Source: Chrysaora quinquecirrha (lineage: Eukaryota > Cnidaria > Scyphozoa > Semaeostomeae > Pelagiidae). From it: a stretch of 64,000 bases of DNA. The notes under the pieces are model-generated. The model was not told the origin of the DNA. It saw only the letters and a list, made by a program, of their open reading frames with translations, and did no database searches. The stretch lies in NCBI GenBank assembly GCA_014526335.1, contig JACTAT010000021.1:3667437-3731436 (forward strand). Direction: 5' to 3'. A program made the translations under genes and the position numbers. Shown here piece after piece: positions 12,621 through 25,099 of this stretch. The first letter of the stretch is position 1. The number at the start of each line of letters is the position of its first letter.

Positions 12621-13334
12621 TACGCAGAGATTTTTTCTCTTATTGCATGGACGTGTAGGGCTGGGTCAGATAATGTTGACCTCTCTGTTGCCTTATTTAT
12701 CACAATTAATTTGATTAAGTGTGATTCAAACAGACAAATAATACGACTTAATGAAGAGTCTTAATTTTGCTTACTCGCTAAATAGCGTTAATTTTAATCT
12801 GATAATTAGAATATGTATAATTGTAATCAAGCGGGTATTTTAAGTCAAAATCTTTAAAAATCGGCCACGTAACTCGATTATTCTTGTAGATCTTGGATTA
12901 GCATCATCTTTAGCTGTTTTTTGCGAATTTTAAATATGCCAGCACGCCATGTTTTTAAGATGTTTTGCAAAAATGCGTATTAAGTTCAGTTATTTGTGTC
13001 ATTATGAGGTATTGAGATGTGTAGGCTTAATTCCACAGAAAGACCAAAGTACTACACAAGGCACATTTTAACATACAATCTTTTTTATACAAACTTGCTA
13101 AAAACGCGGTTTCTTAGTAACAAATGCGCTTGCTCCTTTTGCAACGAATATTGATCTTATGCAACGTCAGGAGTTGCTTCATGTTAGTGTAACTTAGTGT
13201 CACTATCACTATTGTCAAAACTAACATTGCATAAATCATAGAATAGAATAAAATGGACAAGAAACTCGTTTATAAGAAACTCAGTACTGGGATCAATGTT
13301 GGTTTGAATGATAAGAATGTGGTTGTTCATTACA

Positions 13335-13712
13335 ATGGACGGATACCATGAGTTGAGTGGAGGGATACCATCAGTACAGTAGTGGGATACCATCAGTACA
13401 GTGGTGGATGTTCCTTACAATGGAAGGATACCATGAGTTGCCTGGAGGGATATCATCAGTACAGTGTGGGGATACCATCAGTACAGTAGTGGGATACCAT
13501 CAGTACAGTGGTGGATGTTCATTACAATGGAAGGATACCATGAGTACAGTGGAGGGATACCATCAGTACAGTAGTGGAATGGGCGTTCAGTAAATGGAGG
13601 GATACCATAAGTTGCGTTGGAAGTAGAAGCTTGCCAGTGTTTAGTACGGTAACTCGAGGGGATACTGTACCTTGAGTACAGTGGTGGGTGGATGTTCAGT
13701 ACAGTGGAGAGG
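13335..13712. repeat. GTACAGTGG minisatellite, left part
   Basis: Degenerate tandem units around GGGATACCATCAGTACAGTG and GGTGGATGTTCATTACAATG. The same units continue at 14588-14745 after an inserted element, and a related array lies at 30168-30325. Confidence 0.85.
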
Positions 13713-14587
13713 TCCCCCAAGGGGGGTGCAATATCACGCGATCACGCGAAATTTTTCGACGATGCACGCACGATAAAACTTCATTTTCACGTGCATAAAA
13801 CTTTAGGCATTGCTGCCCGAAATTTTGAGCAGGATCAATATTCAAGATGCTTAACTTCATATATCTAAAGGATTGGCTTTGAAAAATTCTTTCCACGACG
13901 AGTTTGTAACAGGGAACACACAAAATTAAGATTTTAGGGGACTTAATTAATTCATCATACGAGAGAATGACAGAAATATAGTTAGCTGACAATCTTTGAT
14001 GGATAAAAGGGCGTTTCTGCATTCAAGCAACCTCTCAATTACACTCATCTTTTTTATAAGAAATCCATTTATAAGCAACTCAGTACTGAGATCAATATTG
14101 GTTAAGAAACTTTCAGTACTCGACCAAAAATGGTAAGAAACTCGCAGGTCTCAAGAATCTTTAGAATTAGAAATAAAGCATCGCGAAAACAAACTTCTGT
14201 TGTACCATAAGTGTCTATTTTGACAGAAAAAACAGCTGATGTAAACGTGAATTGTATTGCTTCTTCTATTTGCAGAATTTAAGTGTCAATTGCCCGTTTC
14301 GGCACTTAAAAATTTTGATTCTAAGAAACTGCTAAGAAACTTTCAGTACCAAATTTGTCCCAAAACTAAGAAACTTTGAGTACTGACCAAAAATCTTAGT
14401 TTCTTATAAAAAAAAAGAGTGTATGTCGCCAATACTGAAAATCACGAAGTCACAAGCCATACCAAGCATTTCACGCGACACGCAGGAGTTTAGATTCACG
14501 CATTCACGCGCAAAAGTATCTCGTTTCACGAAATGGCGCATGAAAAATGGTTCAATAACGCATCACGCAGAACCGCTTTGGGGGGCC
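13713..14587. mobile_element. CCCCCAAG..CTTTGGGGGG TIR element inserted in the GTACAGTGG array
   Basis: It begins CCCCCAAGGGGGGTGCAATA and ends CGCTTTGGGGGG. Both ends carry subterminal CACGCG runs (TCACGCGATCACGCG; CATTCACGCGC). It splits the minisatellite cleanly. An AAGAAACT MITE sits inside it at 14042-14421. Excluding that, it is about 495 bp. No transposase is seen. Confidence 0.65.
14042..14421. mobile_element. AAGAAACT-class MITE, full length
   Basis: 380 bp, TA-CACTCATCTTTTTTATAAG to CTTATAAAAAAAAAGAGTG-TA. The word AAGAAACT is repeated inside. At the right end 14368-14375 pairs with 14398-14405 over a 22-nt loop containing TTGAGTACTGACC. Related copies lie at 35342 and 51201. Confidence 0.85.
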
Positions 14588-14745
14588 TCAGTGGAGGGAT
14601 AGATACCACGAGTTGCGTGTGCAGTAGGGTGATACCATCTGTACAGTGGTGCATGTTAATTACAGTGTTAAGTACCACCATTGCAGTGGTGGATGCTCAG
14701 TACAGTGGAGGCCTGGAGGGATACCATGAGTTGGGTGGAGAGGGC
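14588..14745. repeat. GTACAGTGG minisatellite, right part
   Basis: Continuation of the array at 13335, with GTACAGTGGTGCATG, GATGCTCAGTACAGTGGAGG and GGATACCATGAGTTG. Confidence 0.8.
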
Positions 14746-15294
14746 ATCTCATGAGCGGTGGCATAGAACAGTTTATTCTTTGCTTTTAACACACTATCAT
14801 ATGGGATAATGCTAAGTTTTGTTGATAGAATTGCATTCTTGCTTGAAATCAATTGACACGAATTACAAAGTTCATACAAATTGACAGATTGGAGTGAGCT
14901 TTTGCGAAAGAATCTTAAGAGCCAACGCACGCGACATGAACCTCTGATCGGATTTTCTCAGGCCTAAAGGTGTGAACTAAGGTGAAAAGACAGTAGCATC
15001 TGTCGATTCCATGTGTGAATTTATTGCTTTTTGGACGAGTGGGTACGAATAGCTTGTGGGAATAGTACCATCCTAGCAGGGCCGTCGAGAGACAGTAAGC
15101 CTCGGGATAATGTAATCGTACCGGGCCTTTAAGAGGTTTAAAAGGGGGAAGCATTTAGGGAATTTCAATTTTTGCGGATCCCTCACTGCCTGGGCCCCGG
15201 TCCTCGGCCCTCGCTGGACCCCCCTCTGGATGGTACTGCAGCATCCTAGGTAGCCTAATCAAAGCCTAATTAACGTGCAATAGTGCGAAGGGTA
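14746..15294. other. Non-coding, no feature recognised
   Basis: No shared repeat or exon signal. Confidence 0.4.
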
Positions 15295-15440
15295 CACGTT
15301 TTTTTTATATAAGAACACTGAAATTGAAGAAAGCCATGCAATGTTCTTAATTTTTCCGATTTGAAGGCTCAAAATGTTCTTAACATGTTCTTAATTTTCT
15401 TGCTTTTTAAAAAGCTGTTGTTTTCAAATTGGGGGGTAAT
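15295..15440 (-). mobile_element. AAGAACAT-class MITE, half copy
   Basis: TA-CACGTTTTTTTTATATAAG, then AATGTTCTTAA, AAAATGTTCTTAACATGTTC and TTTTTAAAAAGCTGTTG. This is the reverse complement of the right half of the copy at 58681-59023. The other half is missing. Confidence 0.75.
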
Positions 15441-15662
15441 ATAGAAAAACAAACGAAAAATATTACGAGGCGGACTAAAATAGTTAAATAAGCCAATCAG
15501 AATGCGACATTTCAAATGCTACTCCCTGATTGGTAAACAGAAGAAGTTGAGGTGGCAGGCAAGTTTTTTCATATAAATTTCACGAGTCTCAGTTTGAGCG
15601 ATCTCACTGTGGTGTTAGCGCCGGTTTCAGGAGCGATAACTCGGACTCAGGTAATAAGTCTA

Positions 15663-15940
15663 AAGGCCTGGCTAAACTAGAAGACATTTCACGCGCAACA
15701 TTGATGTCCCCTCGGTGTCTCCCAGTTTAGCCACCTCGGAAACTTTGTAGCGCGCGACAAAATTTGTAGCAAGAAACACGCAAATGTTTCTGGGAGACCG
15801 CAGAAACATTTCTTGTCTCCGCGACATGCAAATGACTCGGGGGACATGTTGCTAGCTTGTCACTCGCATGTTTAGCCACCCCGGGAGACACGCCGAATGC
15901 AGTTTCGCGCGCGACAAGTCTCCTAGTTTAGCCATAGCTT
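15663..15940 (+). mobile_element. GGCTAAACTAGGAG family element
   Basis: The left end AAGGCCTGGCTAAACTAGAA and the right end CTCCTAGTTTAGCCATAGC are inverted repeats. Inside it repeats its own palindromic words: GTGTCTCCCAGTTTAGCC, GAAACATTTCTTGTCTC and TGTTTAGCCACC. Same family as 2105-2480 and 52768-53088. Confidence 0.75.
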
Positions 15941-15959
15941 AATGAAGGGTTCGAAGTAA

Positions 15960-16215
15960 CATGGAGGGCTGCCACGAGGGCTGCCAAAAGTGACAAAGAG
16001 GGTTTTTCTCTGTAGTAATTGACTTCGCAAGGACAGCAATCTGAAGTGTGAAGGAATGCCATGAGTTGAGTGGAAGGCTGTCTTTCAGTACATGATGTTG
16101 TGGTCTATCATGAATAACTTGGAGGGCTTATAAATAGTAACTTGGAGCGCTATATGTGGATGGCTGTATATGAGTTACGTTGAGGGCTATCATGAGTAAC
16201 GTGGAGGGTATTTTC
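15960..16215. repeat. Degenerate GAGTAACNTGGAGGGCTAT tandem
   Basis: Several loose copies of GAGTAACTTGGAGGGCT and ATGAGTAACGTGGAGGG. Confidence 0.6.
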
Positions 16216-17940
16216 TTCCATACATAAGAGGTTTTATGTAGTGTATTATTTTTTGGCACGGTGGACCAGCTGCATTTAAACATCTTAGTCTGTGTGTCTG
16301 TCTGCCAGCTATAGCTTGCTTAAGCACTCCTGTAAGTTGTCCGTGAAATTCACGTGAAAACGAGGAGAATCACATGTTTTGATGAAATTTTTAATATCCA
16401 TGTCGCAGGAAATAGAGAAATTGAGCTACACATGTGAATATTTCATGTTTGCTTTCATTTTATTGTTGTCTGAATGCGTTGGTCTATTAAATAGGCGATA
16501 CACAAACATTTATGCAACAGAGAAATTCCTCTGCAAATAGAACAGACATTTAATAAAGTTTCTGGTAGAATTTGGATTTCGGGCTTATGTCGAACAGCTA
16601 TGAAGATTTCTGCTGTCATGTCTGCCTGCCTAACAAGGGGGCTATCTTGCGTAGGCCTAAATTAACAGCTGCCATTATGGATCCTTGAAAAAAGGCGCAT
16701 TCCAACCACTATCGAAACATTGAAGATTCTGCCACACAAGGCCCATCCGGCCATCATGCCTAGGCCTAAATTTAAACCTACCAGTATGAATCCTCGAAAT
16801 GTAGCCACAGAATAGAAAGTACTACTCTCTATTCTGTCTTATAACCAAAATATAAAACGGTCAAAATTGTTTTTGGCAAGCAAATTTCAAATGTTTGGCA
16901 AACTTTATTTGATTTGCTTGCCCAGGGCCTAAGGTTCGATATGTTGGACATCAAATTTCTCCTTTGCCTAGCATCGTCTTGTAAGTTAGAACGAGTGACA
17001 AAAGAGAGACGTTAGATTCCTGCACTCTTTCTTTCGAATTCAACTAGGCCATGCATGGATTTGAACCCTTGACCATGGAACCGGACTTGGGCTCGAACCT
17101 TTGACCAGTCTCATTTAAAATGAGAATCAGTTACAAAAAATCTTAGTTTTTTTAGTTTCTAGAAGTATGTAGTTGTTTGCCTATTTTCTGGCCATAAGTA
17201 ACCTTGCTGAAATGACGAAAGTTATAAAGACGTATAAAATTCTAAATAGTAAGCGTTGAAACATGTTTATGAAGTTAATTTGCAAAAAGTATCCAGAATT
17301 AGGCCCCGACCATTTAATCAGAGCAAATCGCATTTTTCCCAGCGCAAAAGATCCTCATTAGCAGCAATTTTCCAGACAAAATCGTATAAATCTCCTTATA
17401 ACAACCTTCAGATCAAGCTGTGCATTACTCAGTTGCTTCATCACATCAAAACGGCCAGCTTATCTGGCAATATAATTTAGTACACCCTGGCCTGGCTACT
17501 TCCGGGGACGTCGAGGTGACCCGTTGGCATTTCTTACTGTTCATTATCGCTATTTAATCCGTGCAAACTGACCTTTAAAAGGCAGAAAACATCAGCAGGG
17601 ATTACTCAAAGTTTCATGATTAAACATTGCAGAAAATTGCTTGAAACACATCACGATGCAAAGATACCTAAACCAGTGGCAACCTAGTGCTTTCCAGGCA
17701 AGAAATATTTCGGAATTTTTTCAGACAGCCATCAGGACGCTTTGTTGAAGAGGCACTGTGATATTCCGTCTTGCAGACAAGAAATTGATTCATTTTTTAC
17801 AACGCTAAAATCATCAAATTTCATGTTAGCTTGGTAAGTCGTGCACACCATACATTTCCCTCCCAAATTCTACACTTCCTTCTAACGTTTTCAACCAGTG
17901 CTTTAACGTTTTAAGTTATACTAGCCCATGCCCGTCTCTG
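16216..17940. other. Non-coding, no gene recognised
   Basis: Two tRNA-B-box-like phrases (GATTTGAACCCTTGACC at 17059 and GGGCTCGAACCTTTGACC at 17088) lie close together, perhaps from a SINE relic. Nothing else is recognised. Confidence 0.4.
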
Positions 17941-17944
17941 ACCA

Positions 17945-18015
17945 CCGCCTCATAGAACCTCCGCCTCAAGAACCTCTGCCTCAAGAACCACTGCCATAAG
18001 AACCTCCGCCTCAAT
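17945..18015. repeat. 15-bp tandem AAGAACCTCYGCCTC
   Basis: Four to five copies of a 15-bp unit such as AAGAACCTCTGCCTC. It starts the pyrimidine-rich region that leads into the larger minisatellite. Confidence 0.7.
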
Positions 18016-18149
18016 GAACTCTGCTTCTCCACTTAGCTCATAGTTTCTAAATTTGAGTATTTTCCTTGGTCCTAGTCCAGGGTCCCTTTTCCTAGTGCCA
18101 ATCACAGTTTTGTTCCTCTGTTTTAGTCCAAGGTCCTTAGTCCACAATG

Positions 18150-19300
18150 ATGTCCCTAAGTTTCAAATTAGTTAGTGTACAGCAGTTCTGTTTATCTATG
18201 GTCTGTTCCTTAAATAGTCCTGAAATAATTGATGGTCTTCCGTCCCATTCCTTGGTCCGGTTCCTCAGTCTTGATATTGTTCAGATTTTCTATCCCATTC
18301 CTTGGTCCTGTTCCTCAGACTTATTATTGTTCAGATTCCTAAGTCCCGGAATTATTCATGGTCTTCAGTCCCGTTCCTTTATCCAGTTCCTTAGTCCTAA
18401 AATTACTCATGGTCTTCAGTCCCATTCTTAAGGCCTGTTCCTCAGTCCTGAAATTACTCATGGTCTTTAGCCCAATTCTTTAGTCCTGTTCCTCAGTCCT
18501 GAATTTCTCATGGTCTTCAGTCCCATTCCTTAGTCCTCTTCCTCAATCCTGACGTTACTCGTGGTCTTCCGTTCCACTCCTTAGTCCTCTTCCTCAGTCC
18601 TGATATTACTCATGGTCTTTAGTCCCATTCCTTAGTCCTCTTCCTTAATCCTGATGTTACTCGCGGTCTTCAGTCCCATTCCTTAGTCCGGTTCATCAGT
18701 CCTGAAATTACTCGTGGTCTTCAGTCCCATTCCTTAGTCCTCTTTCTCAATTCTGACGTTACTCGTGGTCTTCAGTCCCATTCGTTAGTCCTGTTCCTTA
18801 ATCCTGAAATTACTCGTGGTCTTCAGTTCCATTCCTTAGCCCTCTTCCTTAATCCTGAAATTACTCGTGGTCTTCAGTCCCATTCCTTAGTCCTCTTCCT
18901 TAATCCTGAAATTACTCGTGGTCTTCCGTTCCACTCCTTAGTCCTGTTCCTGAGTCCTGAAATTACTCGTGGTCTTCAGTCCTATTCCTTAGTCCTGTTC
19001 CTCAGTCCTGAAATTACTCATGGTCTTAGGTCCCATTCCTTAGTCCTGTTCCTCAGTCCCGAAATTACTCATGGTCTTCAGTCCCATTCCTTAGTCCTGT
19101 TCCTCAGTCCTGAAATTACTCATGGTCTTAGGTCCCATTCTTATGTCCTGTTCCTCAGTCCTGAAATTACTCCTGGTCTTCAGTCCCACTCCTTCTGCCT
19201 GTTCCTCAGTCCTGAAATTACTCGGTCTTAAGTCCCATTTCTTAGCCCTGTTCCCCAGTCCTGAAATTATTCACAGTATTCAGCCCTCTTCTTAATTCTG
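18150..19300. repeat. ~50-bp minisatellite (TTAGTCCTGTTCCTCAGTCC)
   Basis: More than twenty units of the form CCTTAGTCCTGTTCCTCAG / TCCTGAAATTACTCATGG / TCTTCAGTCCCATT, about 48-51 bp each, degrading at both edges. It is pyrimidine-rich on the + strand. The 94-residue frame at its start is a shadow of the array. Confidence 0.95.
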
Positions 19301-19309
19301 TTCCTCGGC

Positions 19310-21200
19310 GTGCTTCTAAGCCCGTTGGTTAGTCCATTTTTTCGTTTCGTGGAAAGTTTTAGCTTTCTAGGCGTCCTTGTTTCCTTCCCTCTGAAATGAT
19401 CCTCGATAAAAAGCGTAGCAATAAAATAGATTGAACGCATTCTCTGTCTGATCATGGAGATTTAGTCCCGTGTCAGGAACCCGGGTTTACTGCAAGATAC
19501 TGTTTGTCTTTTGGTAGTTTAGTAGCCCTGTTTCTCTTTTAGTAGTTTGATAGTCCTGTTTTATACTGCATAGTCAGATACTGTTATCCAGCCAGCTTAG
19601 ACTTCAGGATGGCATTTGATTTTGTTGTCTTTCAAATGCACCCTTCACAAAAGTTTTCAAAAGGGTTTTTGTTTTGCTTTAAATGAAACGCAATTCTGAA
19701 TAAGCTTTTGAAATCAGGTAATGGCATTTTGTTTCAATTGAAAGGGGTAAAAGCATTAACACAATGCGATTCAAGCCGGTTGACTGCATTTTCCTGTAAA
19801 CATCAATCTAAAACCTTTTTAGATCGAGAAAAGTTGTTATTTCGCAGTAAATAATCCAGGTATACATGAAATTTAGTAGATATATTCAGTCAGCTTCGTT
19901 ACTTGTAGTCATCGTTATGAAGTAAGAAGAATTTAACATATAGTAAGCAAGCTATCTACGTCTGGGATGTAGACAAAAGATTCTAATGGGGCAAGACAAT
20001 GCCTTGTGACAAAGGAGGGGGCTTTTCCCCCGTTTACCCAAGAAACGGTAGCAGTTACGAAAGATATGGCAAGCGATGGCTCAACTTCAGAATAGGTTGC
20101 AGAGAAGGGTGCAGGTTTTAGAAGCGTAACATAAACAGCCAGGGAGGAGATGCTCTGACAAAATTGTTGCCTTGACTACTACAAAATTAGTATATAAGAT
20201 GAGATTTTAATTCTAATTGGTGGGCTAATTTATCAAAGTTTAAGTGATATATAAATTTTTATAATACGTAAGTCCTCATACGACAAACCAACGTTTATGT
20301 ATATTTTAGATCGTATTTTATTTTTGACAATTACTCTTGTCAAACAAGAACAGTTTTGACTGTTTGTCATTCTAATTTCGTAAAACAAACTCAACGATCG
20401 ATGGCCCATCCAAGTCCAAGGCACTCAGATTTCTCGAGATTTATTAAATAATAAGCAAAATCAAGAGCTTTTTTCTTAACAGTGGAAAATTTCTAAGTGG
20501 CTAACAAAATGTTTGCAGTCCAAATTTTTAGAATCGTCTCCTTCCTTCCTTTTGTTTCTTGAAAATTTGCTATTAACTTTTAATTTTGTGGAACTTTCTC
20601 TAAAATCTTTCCCTTTTCTAGCATTTCTAAACCAAGCAAAGTGTTCTGAACAAGCATAGTTTTTTAGTGCTTCCAGTTTTTACCCCAGGAAGATTTTATC
20701 TTTTTGGTAGGTAGCAATTATCAGATTGATGGTTATTTCGCTTATCGATAAGAGTTTTCGATCAAAGCAAAAGGAATCCTAGGCACTATACTGGGATATT
20801 TAGGAAAACAACATGATTTTAAAACGTTAGGTGAAGGTTTCTAGAGAGTGACGCAAGTTTTTCAGAGCCCCAAAATCCCAGCCATCAGAAAACCATGACT
20901 CATGTACATGTGAATTCTGCAATTTCCTGAAATACGAAATTTTACATTAACGTTGCAACATTTGTTTTCCTTCAAAACATAAGCAGTAATAACAAACAAC
21001 GATGTAGGTAAATAGACATAGCAAGCTGCTCTTAATCAGACTCCAACCGAATATCGCTTCAGTTTCGATGAAGTCATGTTGAGGGATAACGAAATTAGCT
21101 CTGTTTTTACGTGTCTTTTCAGATGAAAAGTTAGATTCCATGCATTTTGAATTAGTTAGCTTATCCTCATCATATTCATCATCTGATCATGGTGATGATC
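19310..21200. other. Non-coding, no feature recognised
   Basis: AT-rich DNA, stop-rich in all frames, with no copy of the window's repeat families. Confidence 0.45.
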
Positions 21201-21204
21201 ATCA

Positions 21205-21317
21205 TAATCATGATCATCTTCATCATCATCATTATTATCATCATCTTCATCTTCATCATCATCATCGTCTTCGTAAGCGTCATCATCATTATAATCATCA
21301 TAATCATCATCATCATT

Positions 21318-21355
<38 letters not shown>

Positions 21356-21660
21356 TATCATCATTATCATCATCATCATCAACATTATCATCCTCATCTT
21401 CATCATCCTCATCAACATCATCATCATCACCATATCATCGTAACCATAATCATCACAATCATCATCATCATCATCATCATCTTCATCATCATCATGGTCT
21501 TCGTAAGCATCATCGTCATCATTATAATCATCATAATCATAATAATAATAATCATCATCATCATCATCACTATCATCATCAACATTATCATCCTTATCTT
21601 CATCATCCTCATCAACATCATCATCATCACCATATCATCCTCACCATAATCATCACAATC
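21205..21660. repeat. (ATC)n array with internal duplication
   Basis: A degenerate ATC/CAT triplet array. A block of about 200 bp (TCATGGTCTTCGTAAGCATC; ATCATCACCATATCATC) appears twice, so the array was partly duplicated as a unit. His-, Ile- and Met-rich frames here are artefacts. Confidence 0.95.
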
Positions 21661-21750
21661 ATCACAAGTCATCACTCGATCGTAATCAGTCAATGGTACA
21701 TAATCCAAATCATGATGATTGTCATTTTCATAGTGATTATTGACATTATA

Positions 21751-21887
21751 CACACTTTTTTTTTGTAAGAATACAGTCTATAAGAATATTCAGTCTCAAA
21801 ATTGCCAAAGAACAATGGAAATTTAAGAATAACAATGGAAAGCTCGAGCCTCAGCAAAATTAGGATATTCTTATAAAAAAAAGTGTG
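21751..21887. mobile_element. AAGAATAT-class MITE, internally deleted (137 bp)
   Basis: TA-CACTTTTTTTTTGTAAG...CTTATAAAAAAAAGTGTG-TA with AAGAATATTCAG, AAGAATAAC and GAGCCTCAGC. Both ends are present, but the body is about 230 bp shorter than in sister copies. Confidence 0.8.
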
Positions 21888-22621
21888 TAGCCGTTGTTTT
21901 TACTTGCATGATCTGAAAAGTACAATCTGAACGCAAAGTACAAAAGTACAACCTTGTCTGCGCTTAGCTTCGAACTCACTACAGTAGTCATTCATCAATG
22001 ACAGATATGTTTAAGGATAGTTTCATTTAAGATCTCATCTCAGAATAATGTTAGCTTAAAAAAGATTACCATTTAATATGTAGATGATGGATGGTTGTTT
22101 TAAGCCTCAGGACATCATAAAAAGCACTTGAAAACGAGCAATGATTAGGCCCCAAAGACTCTTTGAGAATAAGCTGTTTTCGGAATGGCATGCTTGATGA
22201 CGTATGTGCAGGGGTACCCTGAAACTCCAAACCCAAAATTCTATTTTTTTGTGGAAAATACTACAGTATTATATGGTGACGCGAGTGATGGTCGTAGTAA
22301 TGGTGATATTGATTTCCTTGTCACACAAATTCCGGTCAGCAAAATATACCATATTTCAAATTTTTCCATTAAAGTGCTTTCCTTTTGCTGTTTACAATTC
22401 AGCATGTTCTTGGAATTTGATTTTATTGATGTTGTTAGAGGATCATATGTTAAGGGATGTTTATAGTGATCTGACGTAAATTGACAGTTGTTTGACAGAG
22501 ACGTACAGAGTGTTGTGGACCTCCAATCCATCTAAAGATCTGGTTTTAAAGGAAGATGTCGTAGTTAAAGTGGTAGTAGAACAAAGCTAGCTTGCATTTT
22601 GGAGGCCTTAAATAAATCTTA

Positions 22622-23001
22622 CACGCATTTTTTTTTATAAGGAAGTTCGGCTCAGGGTCAGTACTGAAAATTCCTTAACTGATGGTGAAAATTGAGTACT
22701 CAATAATCCTTAGCAATTCCTTAACTTCTTACTTTGTGATTCGTAAAAACAACCAATGGTCAAAGAAATATAGGTCATAAAGGTTTCAGAAGACAAGTAG
22801 AAATGAATACTGATTGAAAACCATTGGCGATAAGTATTGCTTGCTCTGTTAATTCAAAACTTCATTTTTTTATCGAAATGTTAAGTTAAAGAAAAAGTCA
22901 GATTCCTTAGTAGTATCCGGTCCAGTACTAAAAATTCCTTAACTTTTGCCAGCCCGAGTACTACCTTCCTTATAAAGCACTCCCTTATAAAAAAATGCGT
23001 G
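22622..23001. mobile_element. AAGGAATT-class MITE, full length
   Basis: 380 bp, TA-CACGCATTTTTTTTTATAAG to CTTATAAAAAAATGCGTG-TA. The internal words are AAGGAAGT and AATTCCTTAACT, next to CAGTACTG. Confidence 0.8.
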
Positions 23002-23014
23002 TATTGGGCCATTT

Positions 23015-23280
23015 TTGATGAAAACGATGGTTTATGATTACGATGATTATGTTTTGGTTATGATGACAACATTGGCAAGGTGCAGGAAGGGATCCGTGTA
23101 TGGTGATGGCGAAAAGATTTTTGATGGTGATTGTTTATGATTATGATGATTATGTTTTGGTTATGATGATAATGTTGGCAAGGTTCAACAATGGGTTGAT
23201 TTATGATGATGAGAAGTTTCTGATGATGGTGATTGTCTATGATTATGATGATAATGATTTGGTGGCAAGGTGCCAGTACT
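23015..23280. repeat. ~110-bp tandem repeat within ATG-rich DNA
   Basis: Three units, each with GATGGTGATTGTTTATGATT or a near match, then ATGATGATTATGTTTTGG and TTGGCAAGGT. Confidence 0.75.
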
Positions 23281-23529
23281 TAACCAGGTTGCGAATGACA
23301 CCTGGACACCCTCTATTTTCACAGGAACTGCTTACTACAGAACACAATGTATCTTTATACAGGCTACACACAAAACATGGAAGTACGTTGACAACATTGC
23401 ATAGACATAAATATATAATTATTGGTTCAGATAAAATAAAGGCATTTAATTTGGTATTTTGCACTAATAATAGTCAACACCTCTATTAATATATCCGTGA
23501 AATTATTAGCAATCTGTGGGGGAGCTTCC

Positions 23530-24010
23530 AAAATATCATCATCATAATCACCATCATCGTGATCATAATCACCATCGTCGTGATCATCATCGCCTGATCA
23601 AGATCGCTATGATCATCATGATCATGATTGCCATGATCAACATCGCTATGATCACCATCATCATGATCATGATTGCCATGATCAACATCGCTATGATCAT
23701 CATCATCATGATCATCATAGCCCTGATCATCGTCTTCACGAACATAGTCGCCATGATCACCATTGCCAAATCATATTCACGGTCGTCCTCATAATCTTCT
23801 ACAAGTCAGGATCATCATGATCATTTTCATCATCAGCTTCATCATCATCATCAACATTATGATTCTAATCTCAGTTGTGATCACGATCACAACCCTTCTC
23901 GTCATAATCATCATCAGGTCTTTTATCATGATAATCATCATGTTCATAATCTTCTTCTCGATCATATGATCATCATGATCTGCATCTTTGCCATCATTAT
24001 TCTCCTCATT
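23530..24010. repeat. GATCAT/ATC array
   Basis: Mixed ATC triplets and GATCAT hexamers (CATGATCATGATTGCC, GATCAACATCGCTATG). The 100-residue frames here are triplet artefacts. Confidence 0.9.
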
Positions 24011-24440
24011 GTCATGGCCATTAGCATGCTCATCTCTAAACTGCATGTTAAAGAAGACGGTAATACAGTAAAAAGTCTCACATTTGTCCAAAGAGAGGTT
24101 GGGGGGGGGGGGAACTTGGCCCCTAAATTTTGCCTCGGAAAATTCATGCCAATGTCCCTAAATATTAGTCTACGTCTACCAGTAACCCAAATTTTGACGC
24201 GAATCCTTTTAAAGCCCCGAATTTTGTGTCCGAAAGAGACCTGCTACAAATACTAGAATATTTGCCCACAAATTTAAACCATTTTTTGCCCCAATTTATA
24301 CATCTCGCCTTAGAAGACCTCCCCACATTTTGCCTCTGAAATTCGACCCAAGCCGCGAATTTCGCCTCTGAATTTGAGGCCAGGCCCGAGCTCCTCTGAC
24401 TTTAAATGTGGCAGTGCCAGGAGATGTTCTTCCTTCTCGC
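24010..24440. other. Non-coding; repeated TTTTGCCTCNGAA phrases
   Basis: Short related phrases such as AATTTTGCCTCGGAAAAT, ATTTTGCCTCTGAAATTC and AATTTCGCCTCTGAATTT suggest a degenerate tandem. There is also a G10 run at 24102. Confidence 0.4.
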
Positions 24441-24449
24441 CTTCCTTCC

Positions 24450-24650
24450 GCACGCTAGCGATTTATACACACTTCTGTGGTGGATACGCACTACTGTGAT
24501 GGTAGTGGTTTTTGCGCGTTGTGGTGGTAAGCACTACTGTGGTGGGTTATTATGCTTGATGTGGTGGGTTATTATGTTTGTTGTGGTGGGGTTTTTTTGC
24601 GTACTGTTGTGGATAAGCACTACTTTGGTGGGTTATTATGCTTGATCGGA
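24450..24650. mobile_element. CACGCTAGCG hairpin family, diverged copy
   Basis: It begins GCACGCTAGCGATTTATA and continues with GTGGTGGATACGCACTACTG and GTGGTGGGTTATTATGC units. The right inverted terminus is not found. Confidence 0.65.
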
Positions 24651-25099
24651 ACTCGGAGAAAACAACAACAAGAGGAAGAAGGGTGCTCTCGTGACTTGAA
24701 AAGTGTTTTGATCAACACGGAAAGAAAGGCGACACGGGCCTTATCGCCAAAGAATCCAGTCAAATCCTTTTAAACTTTTTCACAAAATGTCAGTAATAAA
24801 TCATTTAATTTTAAGTTGATAGTTTTTACACCATTCCATTTCGCTTATTACAGGAAATGAACCAGCTGTTTCAATCCAGACTTCTGTTGTGCATTGTTCA
24901 GTCATATTTCCTTAAACAAAAAGGGCCCATTCACTCGGGATTGTTATTGTTGTTGTTGTTGTTACTTTATTTGAGTAGGCTGTTGTTTCTAGCCTTTTCA
25001 GCTAATTTAGGCCTACTATGCATGCCGCATCCAGGCATGGGACCCCTAGTTTAACGTCCCTTCCCAAGGACGGCAGAGTGAGTTGTTTAGTCACCCATC

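Noticed and set aside
13696..14022. 108-residue minus-strand frame inside the CCCCCAAG element
   Set aside because: No transposase motif or other recognisable feature. The frame runs over the TIR itself.
18147..18431. 94-residue frame with repeated GLQSHS words
   Set aside because: Direct translation of the ~50-bp minisatellite.
21140..21753. Long His-, Ile- and Met-rich frames on both strands
   Set aside because: They are translations of an (ATC)n array in different frames. The same holds at 23516-24091, 27870-28328, 33405-33674 and 41798-42471.
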